Source of the DNA: Pseudomonadota bacterium
GTDB taxonomy: Bacteria > Pseudomonadota > Gammaproteobacteria > Burkholderiales > Gallionellaceae
Reading direction: 5' to 3'
NCBI GenBank assembly: GCA_021783525.1
Contig: JAJXTT010000135.1
Coordinates: 1 to 5,682 of the forward strand
Length of the DNA stretch: 5,682 bases
The translations under genes were made by a program, and so were the position numbers. Numbering within the stretch: position 1 is the first letter of the stretch; each line of letters opens with the position of its first letter. The notes under the pieces are model-generated. The model was not told the DNA's origin. It saw only the letters and a list, made by a program, of their open reading frames with translations, and made no database searches. Positions 1 through 5,013 of the stretch are shown in pieces.

Positions 1-84
1 AGCCTCGAACAGTTCCACCTCGTCCGAAACGGCGCGGTAATAGGGTTCCTTTTCGATACGGTACTGCTGGATGATGTCGCTCAT
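1..84 (-). CDS. cbbQ: CbbQ, MoxR-type AAA+ ATPase (N-terminal 28 codons only)
   Basis: Only the first 28 codons are present; the gene runs off the left edge. The translation begins MSDIIQQYRIEKEPYYRAV and continues SDEVELFEA. I recognise this as the usual N-terminus of CbbQ/NorQ/NirQ proteins, just ahead of the Walker A segment, which is not in the window. CbbQ is known to act with CbbO as a motor that removes inhibitory sugar phosphates from form I RuBisCO (RuBisCO activase). The ATG at 84-82 is preceded by GGAG at a normal distance (minus strand reads CGGAGACAAGAATG). It is third in line after cbbL and cbbS, 134 bases beyond the cbbS stop and behind an intrinsic terminator, so it probably depends on read-through or on its own promoter. 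The identity rests on a short fragment plus a strongly fitting context. Confidence 0.85.
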   Translation of the reverse strand, partial: MSDIIQQYRIEKEPYYRAVSDEVELFEA

Positions 85-147
85 TCTTGTCTCCGTCTAT
101 CGTTCAACACAAAGGCAGAAGCGGCCGTTCTTGCAGACGCTTGTGTC

Positions 148-176
148 CATATGCGAAACACCGCCGGTCGCGGCAA
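148..176 (-). promoter_or_regulatory. Candidate sigma-70-like promoter for cbbQ
   Basis: On the minus strand TTGCCG (176-171) is followed after 17 bases by CATATG (153-148). This matches four of six bases of the -35 consensus and three of six of the -10 consensus. It lies just downstream of the cbbS terminator, with the -35 overlapping the terminator T-tract, and leaves a leader of about 55-60 bases before cbbQ. The match is weak and could be chance. Confidence 0.2.
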
Positions 177-208
177 AAAATCCTGCCGCCCGAACCGGCG
201 CGGCAGGA
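175..208 (-). terminator. Intrinsic terminator between cbbS and cbbQ
   Basis: Bases 181-189 (TCCTGCCGC) and 200-208 (GCGGCAGGA) form a perfect 9 bp G+C-rich stem around a 10-base loop. Read on the minus strand, the stem is followed at once by six T residues (180-175). It begins 10 bases after the cbbS stop codon. This is the classic layout of a Rho-independent terminator for the cbbLS transcript. Because cbbQ follows in the same direction, it probably attenuates rather than fully ends transcription, giving much more cbbLS than cbbQ message. The structure is seen directly; the degree of read-through is inferred. Confidence 0.85.
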
Positions 209-218
209 GTCAACTGCA

Positions 219-575
219 TCAAACCGTCTTGCCGCGGAAGATCACCATGGCCGCGCCCTGGGACTGGTTGAAATTGTTATAACCGATCAGGCGCACGTGG
301 TTGTTGGGATTGGCCTTGTGGCAGGCTTCCGCTTCGGCCAATACCTTGTTCACGTCGGTTTCGCCGAACATCGGCAGTTTCCACATGTACCAGTAGGAGT
401 CCATCAGGTATTCCGGCTCGATATGCTCGATAGCCGGATTCCAGCCTTTGGAAACCAGGTACTCCACCTGTTTCTTGATCTGGTCGGCGGTCATTGCCGG
501 CAGGTAGGAGAATGTCTCGAACTTGCGGCTGGCAGGGTCCGACAGGCGCGACTTGTAGTCCATTACTTCACTCAT
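219..575 (-). CDS. cbbS: Ribulose-1,5-bisphosphate carboxylase/oxygenase small subunit, form IA
   Basis: This 118-residue protein is the RuBisCO small subunit, which caps the large-subunit octamer to make the L8S8 enzyme of the Calvin-Benson-Bassham cycle in the cytoplasm. The hallmark segment YWYMWKLPMFG is at residues 61-71, followed by the acidic helix with VLAEAEAC (78-85) and the closing strand RLIGYNN (95-101). The N-terminal part MSEVMDYKSRL is followed by SDPASR (12-17) before KFETFSYLP. Compared with the carboxysomal small subunits I remember (about 110 residues), this is a six-residue insertion, which fits the non-carboxysomal, cbbQ-linked subtype IAq. The ATG at 575-573 has AAAGGATG upstream as ribosome binding site. 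The gene follows cbbL by 66 bases that hold a stem-loop and precedes a strong terminator. Length and sequence are normal for the family. Confidence 0.97.
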   Translation of the reverse strand: MSEVMDYKSRLSDPASRKFETFSYLPAMTADQIKKQVEYLVSKGWNPAIEHIEPEYLMDSYWYMWKLPMFGETDVNKVLAEAEACHKANPNNHVRLIGYNNFNQSQGAAMVIFRGKTV

Positions 576-603
576 GATTCATCCTTTCAATTTTGGGTTC
601 TGG

Positions 604-634
604 ATTCCGGATCGCACCAGAGTGCGTCCGGAAT
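604..634 (-). promoter_or_regulatory. Stem-loop in the cbbL-cbbS intercistronic region
   Basis: Bases 604-617 (ATTCCGGATCGCAC) pair with 622-634 (GTGCGTCCGGAAT) to give 13 base pairs with one bulged T at 612 and a four-base loop (CAGA). It begins 7 bases after the cbbL stop and ends about 28 bases before the cbbS start. No T-tract follows on the minus strand, so it is not a canonical terminator. A role in mRNA processing, protection of the cbbL 3' end or tuning of the L:S ratio is plausible but inferred. Confidence 0.65.
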
Positions 635-641
635 AACGTCA

Positions 642-2063
642 TTACTTGTGGGCCACGTCCAGCTTGTCGACGGTGTCGAATTCGAACTTGATCTCTTTCC
701 AGGTTTCCATGGCGATCTTCAGTTCCGGGCTGGATTTGGCGGCTTCGGTCAGGATGGACTTGCCTTCCTTCTCGACGGCCACACCCTGGTTGCGTGCTGC
801 CACGCAGGCTTCCAGTGCGACGCGGTTGGCTGCCGCACCGGCAGCGTTGCCCCAAGGGTGACCCAGCGTGCCGCCGCCGAACTGCAGCACGGAATCGTCG
901 CCGAAGATGGTCACCAGCGCCGGCATGTGCCATACGTGGATGCCGCCTGATGCAACCGGCAAGACGCCGGGCATGGAACCCCAGTCCTGGTCGAAGAAGA
1001 GTCCGCGGCTGCGGTCTTCCTTGATGAACTCGTCGCGCATGGTGTCGATCCAGCCCAGCGTGGCTTCGCGGTCGCCTTCCAGTTTGCCGACCACGGTGCC
1101 GGAGTGCAGGTGGTCGCCGCCGGACAGGCGCAGGACCTTGGTCAGCACGCGGAAGTGGATGCCGTGGTGCGGGTTGCGGTCCAGCACGGCGTGCATGGCG
1201 CGGTGGATGTGCAGCAGCATGCCGTTGTTGCGGCACCAGTTGGCCAGGCCGGTGTTGGCGGTCAGGCCGCCGGTCAGGTAATCGTGCATGATGATCGGTG
1301 CGCCGATTTCCTTGGCGAACTCGGCACGCTTGTACATTTCTTCCGGCGTCGGCGCGGTCACGTTCAGGTAGTGGCCCTTGCGCTCGCCGGTCTCGCGCTC
1401 GGCCTTCAGCGTGGCTTCATGCACGAACTCGAAACGGTCGCGCCAGCGCATGAACGGCTGGCTGTTGACGTTCTCGTCGTCCTTGGTGAAATCCAGGCCG
1501 CCGCGCAGGCACTCGTACACGGCGCGGCCGTAGTTCTTGGCGGACAGACCCAGCTTCGGCTTGATGGTGCAGCCCAGCAGCGGGCGGCCGTACTTGTTCA
1601 TCTTGTCGCGCTCGACCTGGATGCCCTGGGGAGGACCGCCGCAGGTCTTCACGTAGGCGATGGGGAAGCGCACGTCTTCCAGACGCAGGGCGCGCAGCGC
1701 CTTGAAGCCGAACACGTTGCCGACCAGCGAGGTCAGCACGTTGACGACGGAGCCTTCCTCGAACAGATCGATCGGGTAGGCCACGAATGCGTAGAAACAG
1801 GTATCATCGCCGGGCACGTCCTCGATGCGATAGGCGCGGCCCTTGTAGTAATCCAGGTCGGTCAGCAGGTCGGTCCACACTGTGGTCCAGGTGCCGGTGG
1901 AAGATTCGGCCGCGACCGCAGCAGCGACTTCTTCACGATCCACGCCGGGCTGCGGGGTGATCTTGAAACAGGCGAGAATGTCGGTATCCAGCGGGGTGTA
2001 TTCCGGCGTCCAGTAAGTCTGCCGGTATTCTTTGACTCCGGCGTTATAGGTTTTGACTGCCAT
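642..2063 (-). CDS. cbbL: Ribulose-1,5-bisphosphate carboxylase/oxygenase large subunit, form IA
   Basis: This 473-residue protein is the catalytic RuBisCO subunit that fixes CO2 onto ribulose-1,5-bisphosphate, yielding two 3-phosphoglycerates. All key residues are present at a constant offset of 7 from spinach numbering. These are E53, T58 and N116 of the N-terminal active-site part; K168 and K170 in TIKPKLG; and the carbamylated K194 with Mg ligands D196 and E197 in GGLDFTKDDENVNSQPF. They continue with H287 and R288 in HIHRAMH, H320, loop 6 K327 in SGTVVGKLEGD, S372, and the phosphate-binding glycines 396-398. Length and sequence fit form IA of chemoautotrophic proteobacteria, and with cbbQ downstream and no carboxysome genes visible, subtype IAq. 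The ATG at 2063 has a strong AAGGAG six bases upstream. It is the first gene of cbbLSQ and is transcribed away from cbbR, so CbbR control is expected. No disruption was seen. Confidence 0.99.
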   Translation of the reverse strand: MAVKTYNAGVKEYRQTYWTPEYTPLDTDILACFKITPQPGVDREEVAAAVAAESSTGTWTTVWTDLLTDLDYYKGRAYRIEDVPGDDTCFYAFVAYPIDLFEEGSVVNVLTSLVGNVFGFKALRALRLEDVRFPIAYVKTCGGPPQGIQVERDKMNKYGRPLLGCTIKPKLGLSAKNYGRAVYECLRGGLDFTKDDENVNSQPFMRWRDRFEFVHEATLKAERETGERKGHYLNVTAPTPEEMYKRAEFAKEIGAPIIMHDYLTGGLTANTGLANWCRNNGMLLHIHRAMHAVLDRNPHHGIHFRVLTKVLRLSGGDHLHSGTVVGKLEGDREATLGWIDTMRDEFIKEDRSRGLFFDQDWGSMPGVLPVASGGIHVWHMPALVTIFGDDSVLQFGGGTLGHPWGNAAGAAANRVALEACVAARNQGVAVEKEGKSILTEAAKSSPELKIAMETWKEIKFEFDTVDKLDVAHK

Positions 2064-2150
2064 TGCAATCTCCTTCTTTCAGGTTGAACAGATATCCTCC
2101 GCTATGGAAGACCGATGGCTCGGAAGAGCGTGTCGCCACTGTAGACAAGA

Positions 2151-2210
2151 TCAACCATAAATAATAATTGTAATTTTCGATACAAACGATAGACTTATAT
2201 CTATGGTTTA
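2151..2210. promoter_or_regulatory. cbbR-cbbL divergent control region with candidate CbbR operator
   Basis: The 161 bp between cbbL and cbbR has an A+T-rich core; 2151-2220 holds 17 G or C in 70. It contains three inverted repeats: TTGTA-N8-TACAA (2168-2185), ATAGA-N6-TCTAT (2189-2204), and outer arms TCAACCATA (2151-2159) against TATGGTTTA (2202-2210), which match at 8 of 9 positions. LysR-type regulators bind dyads of this kind beside divergent promoters. On the minus strand TACAAT (2172-2167) matches five of six bases of a -10 box for cbbL and lies inside the first dyad; I see no good -35, as expected for an activator-dependent promoter. TATATC (2196-2201) is a weak -10 candidate for cbbR. 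I found no exact TNA-N7-TNA pair. The cbbL leader would be about 95 bases long. Confidence 0.55.
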
Positions 2211-2224
2211 TTGAGTAAACGAAC

Positions 2225-3172
2225 ATGATGAAAAACGCGACATTGCGCCAGCTCAAGGTGTTCGAGTCGGTTGCGCGCAACCTCAGTTACACCCGTGCAG
2301 CCGAAGAGCTGTACCTGACTCAGCCGACAGTGTCTATACAAATCAAGCAATTAACCGATATTGTCGGGCTTCCCCTGCTGGAGCAGATCGGCAAGCGGAT
2401 CTACCTGACCGACTCTGGGCGCGAACTGCTCAAGGTCTGCCGCGAGATCTTCGAGGGGCTTTCCCGCTTCGAGATGCTGGTCTCGGAGATGAAGGGGGTG
2501 AAGGCGGGGAAACTCAGGCTGGCCGTCATTACCACTGCCAAGTATTTTGTTCCGCGCCTGCTCGGCCTGTTTTGCCAGCGCTTTCCCGGCATCGATGTAT
2601 CGCTCAAGGTGACGAATCGCGAGCGGGTGTTGCAGCGTATGGCCGACAATCAGGACGACATCTATGTACTTGGCACCCCACCGGGAGATATGGACATCGA
2701 GGTCGAGCCGTTCCTGGAGAATCCGCTGGTCGTGCTCGCCCCGGGCAACCATCCGCTGGCGGCAGAAAAGAACATCTCGCTGCAGCGCCTGGCGGACGAA
2801 CCCTTTCTGATACGCGAGCCCGGATCCGGTATCCGCCTTGCCACCGAACAGTTCTTCGCCGAGCGCGGACTGAAACTGAAAGTCCGCATGGAGCTCGGCA
2901 GCAACGAAGCAATCAAGCAGGCGGTGGTGGGCGGACTGGGCATTGCCGTGCTGTCGGCCCATACGCTCACGCTGGACCACAACAGCGAGGAACTGGCCAT
3001 TCTTGACGTGCAGGACTTCCCCATACGGCGTCACTGGTACCTGGCTTACCCCAAAGACAAGCAATTGTCGGTGGTGGCATTGGCTTTCCTGGAGTTCCTG
3101 CACACGGAGAGCAAGCTGATCGGCGAGAAATACCTGCAGGGGATCCCGGGTTTCCCGTCGCAGAGAAGCTGA
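2225..3172 (+). CDS. cbbR: LysR-type transcriptional regulator of the cbb operon
   Basis: This 315-residue LysR-family protein is read divergently from cbbL, which is the standard position of CbbR, the activator of Calvin-cycle genes. The N-terminal winged helix-turn-helix is at about residues 5-65, with LRQLKVFESVARNLSYTRA and then ELYLTQPTVSIQIKQL as the DNA-reading part. A linker helix (about 66-92) leads to the two-lobed effector domain from about residue 95 to 300, containing KVTNRERVLQRMADNQDD (128-145), a segment I associate with CbbR proteins. CbbR proteins are known to respond to metabolites such as RuBP, phosphoenolpyruvate or NADPH; the effector here cannot be read from sequence. 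Two adjacent ATG codons (2225 and 2228) are possible starts. Upstream there is only a weak GAG at 2213-2215, suggesting low translation. A terminator-like hairpin follows at 3206-3233. Confidence 0.93.
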   Translation: MMKNATLRQLKVFESVARNLSYTRAAEELYLTQPTVSIQIKQLTDIVGLPLLEQIGKRIYLTDSGRELLKVCREIFEGLSRFEMLVSEMKGVKAGKLRLAVITTAKYFVPRLLGLFCQRFPGIDVSLKVTNRERVLQRMADNQDDIYVLGTPPGDMDIEVEPFLENPLVVLAPGNHPLAAEKNISLQRLADEPFLIREPGSGIRLATEQFFAERGLKLKVRMELGSNEAIKQAVVGGLGIAVLSAHTLTLDHNSEELAILDVQDFPIRRHWYLAYPKDKQLSVVALAFLEFLHTESKLIGEKYLQGIPGFPSQRS

Positions 3173-3205
3173 AGATACATTGCGTTCGCCTGTCGCCTCC
3201 AGACT

Positions 3206-3233
3206 GCCGGGCAAACGCGCTTGCGGCCTTTTT
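3206..3233 (+). terminator. Probable intrinsic terminator after cbbR
   Basis: GCC (3206-3208) pairs with GGC (3225-3227), and GCAA (3211-3214) pairs with TTGC (3221-3224). Two unpaired G residues interrupt the left arm, and the loop has six bases. One C and then five T residues (3229-3233) follow. It starts 33 bases after the cbbR stop. The two-base bulge makes the stem imperfect, so this is a moderate-strength call. It would separate cbbR from the sigma-factor group. Confidence 0.5.
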
Positions 3234-3248
3234 CCACAACACGACAAT
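3221..3248 (+). promoter_or_regulatory. Weak candidate promoter upstream of the ECF sigma gene
   Basis: TTGCGG (3221-3226) is followed after 16 bases by GACAAT (3243-3248), matching three and four of six consensus positions for a sigma-70 promoter. It would start transcription about 25 bases before the sigma ATG. No GGAAC-type ECF -35 motif was seen in 3173-3277, so autoregulation by the sigma factor is not supported here. Low confidence. Confidence 0.2.
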
Positions 3249-3277
3249 ATTTCCATGCGTGATCCGTCTTCACAGGC

Positions 3278-3853
3278 ATGGATACGACACTGACTGCGAA
3301 TGCGCTGATGGCCGAACAGGACAAACGCATCACCGAGACGATCTCGCAAGAGCGCGGGCGGCTGCGGAATTTCATCCGGCGGCGCGTGCCGGACGCGAAC
3401 GAGGCCGAGGACATCCTGCAGGACGTGTTTTTCGAGTATGTCGAAGCCTATCGCCTGCCCGAGCCGATAGAGCAGGTGGGTGCGTGGCTGTTCCGCGTGG
3501 CGCGCAATCGCATCATCGACCGTTTCCGCAAGAAGCGCGAGGTGGCGTTGCCGGAAATGCCGGGCGAAGAAGAAGACGGGCACTGGCTGGAAGAAGTGCT
3601 GCCGTCGGCGGATGCCGGGCCGGAAGCGGCGTATGCGCGGTCAGTGCTGCTGGAAGAGCTGTTTGCGGCGCTTGAGGAGCTGCCCAGCGAACAGCGCGAC
3701 GTATTCATCGCCCATGAACTGGACGGGCGCAGTTTCAAGGAACTGGCAGCCGAAAAGAATGTGGCGGTGAACACGCTGCTGGCGCGCAAGCGATATGCAG
3801 TGCTGCACCTGCGGGCCCGCCTGCAATCGATCTACGACGAATTCGATTTGTAG
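3278..3853 (+). CDS. ECF-type (sigma-70 family group IV) RNA polymerase sigma factor
   Basis: This 191-residue protein has the two-domain layout of ECF sigma factors, which direct RNA polymerase to stress or envelope promoters. Region 2 covers about residues 28-90: EAEDILQDVFFEYVEAY (42-58) is the core-binding 2.1/2.2 part, and GAWLFRVARNRIIDRFRKKR (68-87) is the -10 recognition part. An acidic linker rich in Glu (94-118) follows. Region 4 (about 125-182) contains LEELPSEQRDVFIAHELDG, then SFKELAAEKNVAVNTLLARKR as the -35-reading helix-turn-helix. Length is typical. ATG 3278 is the longest start but has a poor ribosome binding site. ATG 3308 (MAEQDKRIT) is an alternative and would remove ten residues outside the conserved domain. 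The next two genes lie in the same direction and are probably co-transcribed. No zinc-type anti-sigma gene is adjacent, and the target genes are unknown. The TAG stop overlaps the palindromic element that follows. Confidence 0.92.
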   Translation: MDTTLTANALMAEQDKRITETISQERGRLRNFIRRRVPDANEAEDILQDVFFEYVEAYRLPEPIEQVGAWLFRVARNRIIDRFRKKREVALPEMPGEEEDGHWLEEVLPSADAGPEAAYARSVLLEELFAALEELPSEQRDVFIAHELDGRSFKELAAEKNVAVNTLLARKRYAVLHLRARLQSIYDEFDL

Positions 3854-3928
3854 GGCGGGCGTTTTGGTGCCCACGCGGAACTGTCCGGAATTGCAGCGTG
3901 GGCACCCAAAACCTGCCCACCCTGCGAA
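3847..3928. repeat. Long imperfect palindrome, REP-like element
   Basis: Left arm 3853-3876 pairs with right arm 3896-3922 in three blocks: TGCCCACGC with GCGTGGGCA (9 bp), GTTTTGG with CCAAAAC (7 bp), and GGGCGGGC with GCCCACCC (7 of 8). C3905 and C3913-T3914 are bulged. With wobble pairs the stem extends outward to 3847 and 3928. The loop is 19 bases (3877-3895). The GTAGGG(T/C)GGGC end and the TGCCCACGC core resemble dispersed palindromes I recall from many beta- and gammaproteobacterial genomes, hence the REP-like call; copy number cannot be judged from one window. No T-tract follows on the plus strand. The structure could still slow transcription or protect the sigma-factor mRNA 3' end. 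Confidence 0.8.
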
Positions 3929-3964
3929 CGGCCATGAGGAATTGGATATTCAAGGAGAGATGAA

Positions 3965-4291
3965 ATGAACTGCAAGGCTAAATGCTGGAAGATAGGTTTA
4001 TTGGTGGTGGCCGGTGTTGCGGCGCTGGGCTGGGTGGTGATGGCGCTGTGGAACTGGTTGCTGCCGACCTTGTTCTTCGGTGTCAGGGAGATTGATTATG
4101 TGCAGGCGATGGGCGTGCTGCTGCTGAGCAAGATACTGTTCGGCGGATTCCGGGGGCACTGCGGCAGGGATGGCAAGTGGCATCAGCACCGCCTGGAAAA
4201 CATGACGCCGGAAGAGCGCGAGAGATTCCAGAACGGGATGCGCGGCTGGTGCGGCAAAGGGAAGCAGGAAGATACTGCGGCCAAGGAATGA
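3965..4291 (+). CDS. Small two-helix membrane protein with Cys/His residues, unknown function
   Basis: This 108-residue protein has two predicted membrane segments: one at about residues 10-36 (IGLLVVAGVAALGWVVMAL and on) and a shorter one at about 45-62 (YVQAMGVLLLSKILFG). They are followed by a charged, probably cytoplasmic tail of about 46 residues. Cys3 and Cys7 lie just before helix 1. The tail has GHCGRDGKWHQH (64-75), MTPEERERFQNGMRG (80-94) and Cys96. The MTPEERERF stretch is reminiscent of small proteins often found beside ECF sigma genes, but I cannot name a family with certainty. AAGGAG at 3952-3957 is a strong ribosome binding site seven bases before the ATG. It sits between an ECF sigma gene and an oxidoreductase gene that starts one base after its stop. 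A role as sensor, sigma partner or metal/redox-responsive protein is possible but inferred. No signal peptide cleavage site and no zinc anti-sigma motif were seen. Confidence 0.85.
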   Translation: MNCKAKCWKIGLLVVAGVAALGWVVMALWNWLLPTLFFGVREIDYVQAMGVLLLSKILFGGFRGHCGRDGKWHQHRLENMTPEERERFQNGMRGWCGKGKQEDTAAKE

Positions 4292-4292
4292 C

Positions 4293-4955
4293 ATGACCGG
4301 GCGCATCCTGTTGCTGGGGGCGACCGGACGTACCGGACGCCTTTCCCTCGAGTATGCCTTGTCCCAGGGAATGGAAGTGTCGGCACTGGTACGCAACGCG
4401 GCGGCGATCACCGCGCGGTCGGACAGGCTCACGGTGATCGAAGGTTCGCCGATGAATGCAGACGATGTCCGGAATGCCATCGAAGGTTGCGACGCGGTGG
4501 TCAGTACGCTGAACAACAACCGCACGTCGGATAACCCGTGGGCCAGGCGCCTCAGTCCGTCGCTGTTCATGACGCAGTCGATACGCACCTGTCTTGCGGC
4601 GATGAAAGAGCGGGGCATGCGCCGCATCGTCGTGCTGAGCTCGGTCGGGGTGAACGATTCGTTCGACGACGCGGTGTTCGTCATGCGCTGGCTGATCCGC
4701 AACACCAACCTGCAATATACCTTTCAGGACCACGATGCGCAGGAATCCGAACTGCGCAGGTCCGGCATGGACTGGACCGCAGTGCGTGCGGCTCTCCTGA
4801 ATGACGGCAAGAAGCTCAAGACGCTGGTCGAGAGCTACTACAACGAGCCGAAACCGGCCCTGATGATCTCGCGCCTGCACACGGCGCGCTATCTGATCGA
4901 TTGCCTGAACGACCAGACCACCTTCCGCAAGGCACCGACCATCTCGGAACGGTAA
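4293..4955 (+). CDS. NAD(P)-binding protein, NmrA-like / atypical short-chain dehydrogenase
   Basis: This 220-residue protein is a single Rossmann domain. The N-terminal strand and loop ILLLGATGRTG (5-15) hold the GxxGxxG dinucleotide motif (G9, G12, G15), and ALVRN (31-35) has the Arg that typically favours NADP(H). GCDAVVSTL (65-73) and RIVVLSSVGV (111-120) match later strands of NmrA/biliverdin-reductase-B-like atypical SDRs. SGMDWTAVRAALL (157-169) is the usual substrate-side segment, but the common Arg-Pro-Gly is Arg-Ala-Ala here. No YxxxK catalytic pair is evident, so it may be a reductase of unknown substrate or a redox sensor. The ATG lies one base after the stop of the upstream membrane gene, with AAGGA (4283-4287) inside that gene's end as ribosome binding site. 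This points to coupled translation and a shared operon with the ECF sigma factor. The 58 bases after its stop (4956-5013), shared with a convergent gene, show no clear terminator. Confidence 0.85.
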   Translation: MTGRILLLGATGRTGRLSLEYALSQGMEVSALVRNAAAITARSDRLTVIEGSPMNADDVRNAIEGCDAVVSTLNNNRTSDNPWARRLSPSLFMTQSIRTCLAAMKERGMRRIVVLSSVGVNDSFDDAVFVMRWLIRNTNLQYTFQDHDAQESELRRSGMDWTAVRAALLNDGKKLKTLVESYYNEPKPALMISRLHTARYLIDCLNDQTTFRKAPTISER

Positions 4956-5013
4956 GGTCCGGACGGCAGGCAAGGATTGTTGCGCATGTCGACATGACGG
5001 CCTTATCGCTTCA

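Noticed and set aside
87..950. Long plus-strand open frame (287 codons) antisense to cbbS and the 3' part of cbbL
   Set aside because: It lies opposite two certain RuBisCO genes, its translation shows no family features, and long antisense frames are expected opposite G+C-rich genes.
1104..2087. Plus-strand open frame of 327 codons antisense to cbbL
   Set aside because: It mirrors cbbL codon structure, is rich in Val, Gly, Ala, Gln and His as typical of an antisense shadow, and has no recognisable domain.
2351..3583. Minus-strand open frame of 410 codons across cbbR and the start of the sigma gene
   Set aside because: It spans two well-supported plus-strand genes and the spacer between them, with no domain signal; it is a shadow of the coding strands.
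3960..3968. Two-codon frame ATG AAA TGA overlapping the start of the small membrane gene
   Set aside because: The Shine-Dalgarno spacing favours the ATG at 3965, and a minimal frame of this kind is easily produced by chance; there is no evidence that it is translated.
3998..4973. Overlapping minus-strand open frames (236 and 296 codons) opposite the membrane and NmrA-like genes
   Set aside because: The plus-strand frames have clear membrane helices, a Rossmann motif and good ribosome binding sites; the antisense translations show nothing coherent.
4985..4996. Perfect 12-base palindrome CATGTCGACATG between the convergent genes
   Set aside because: About one perfect 12-base palindrome is expected by chance in a window of this size, and no T-tract or flanking extension supports a terminator or operator.
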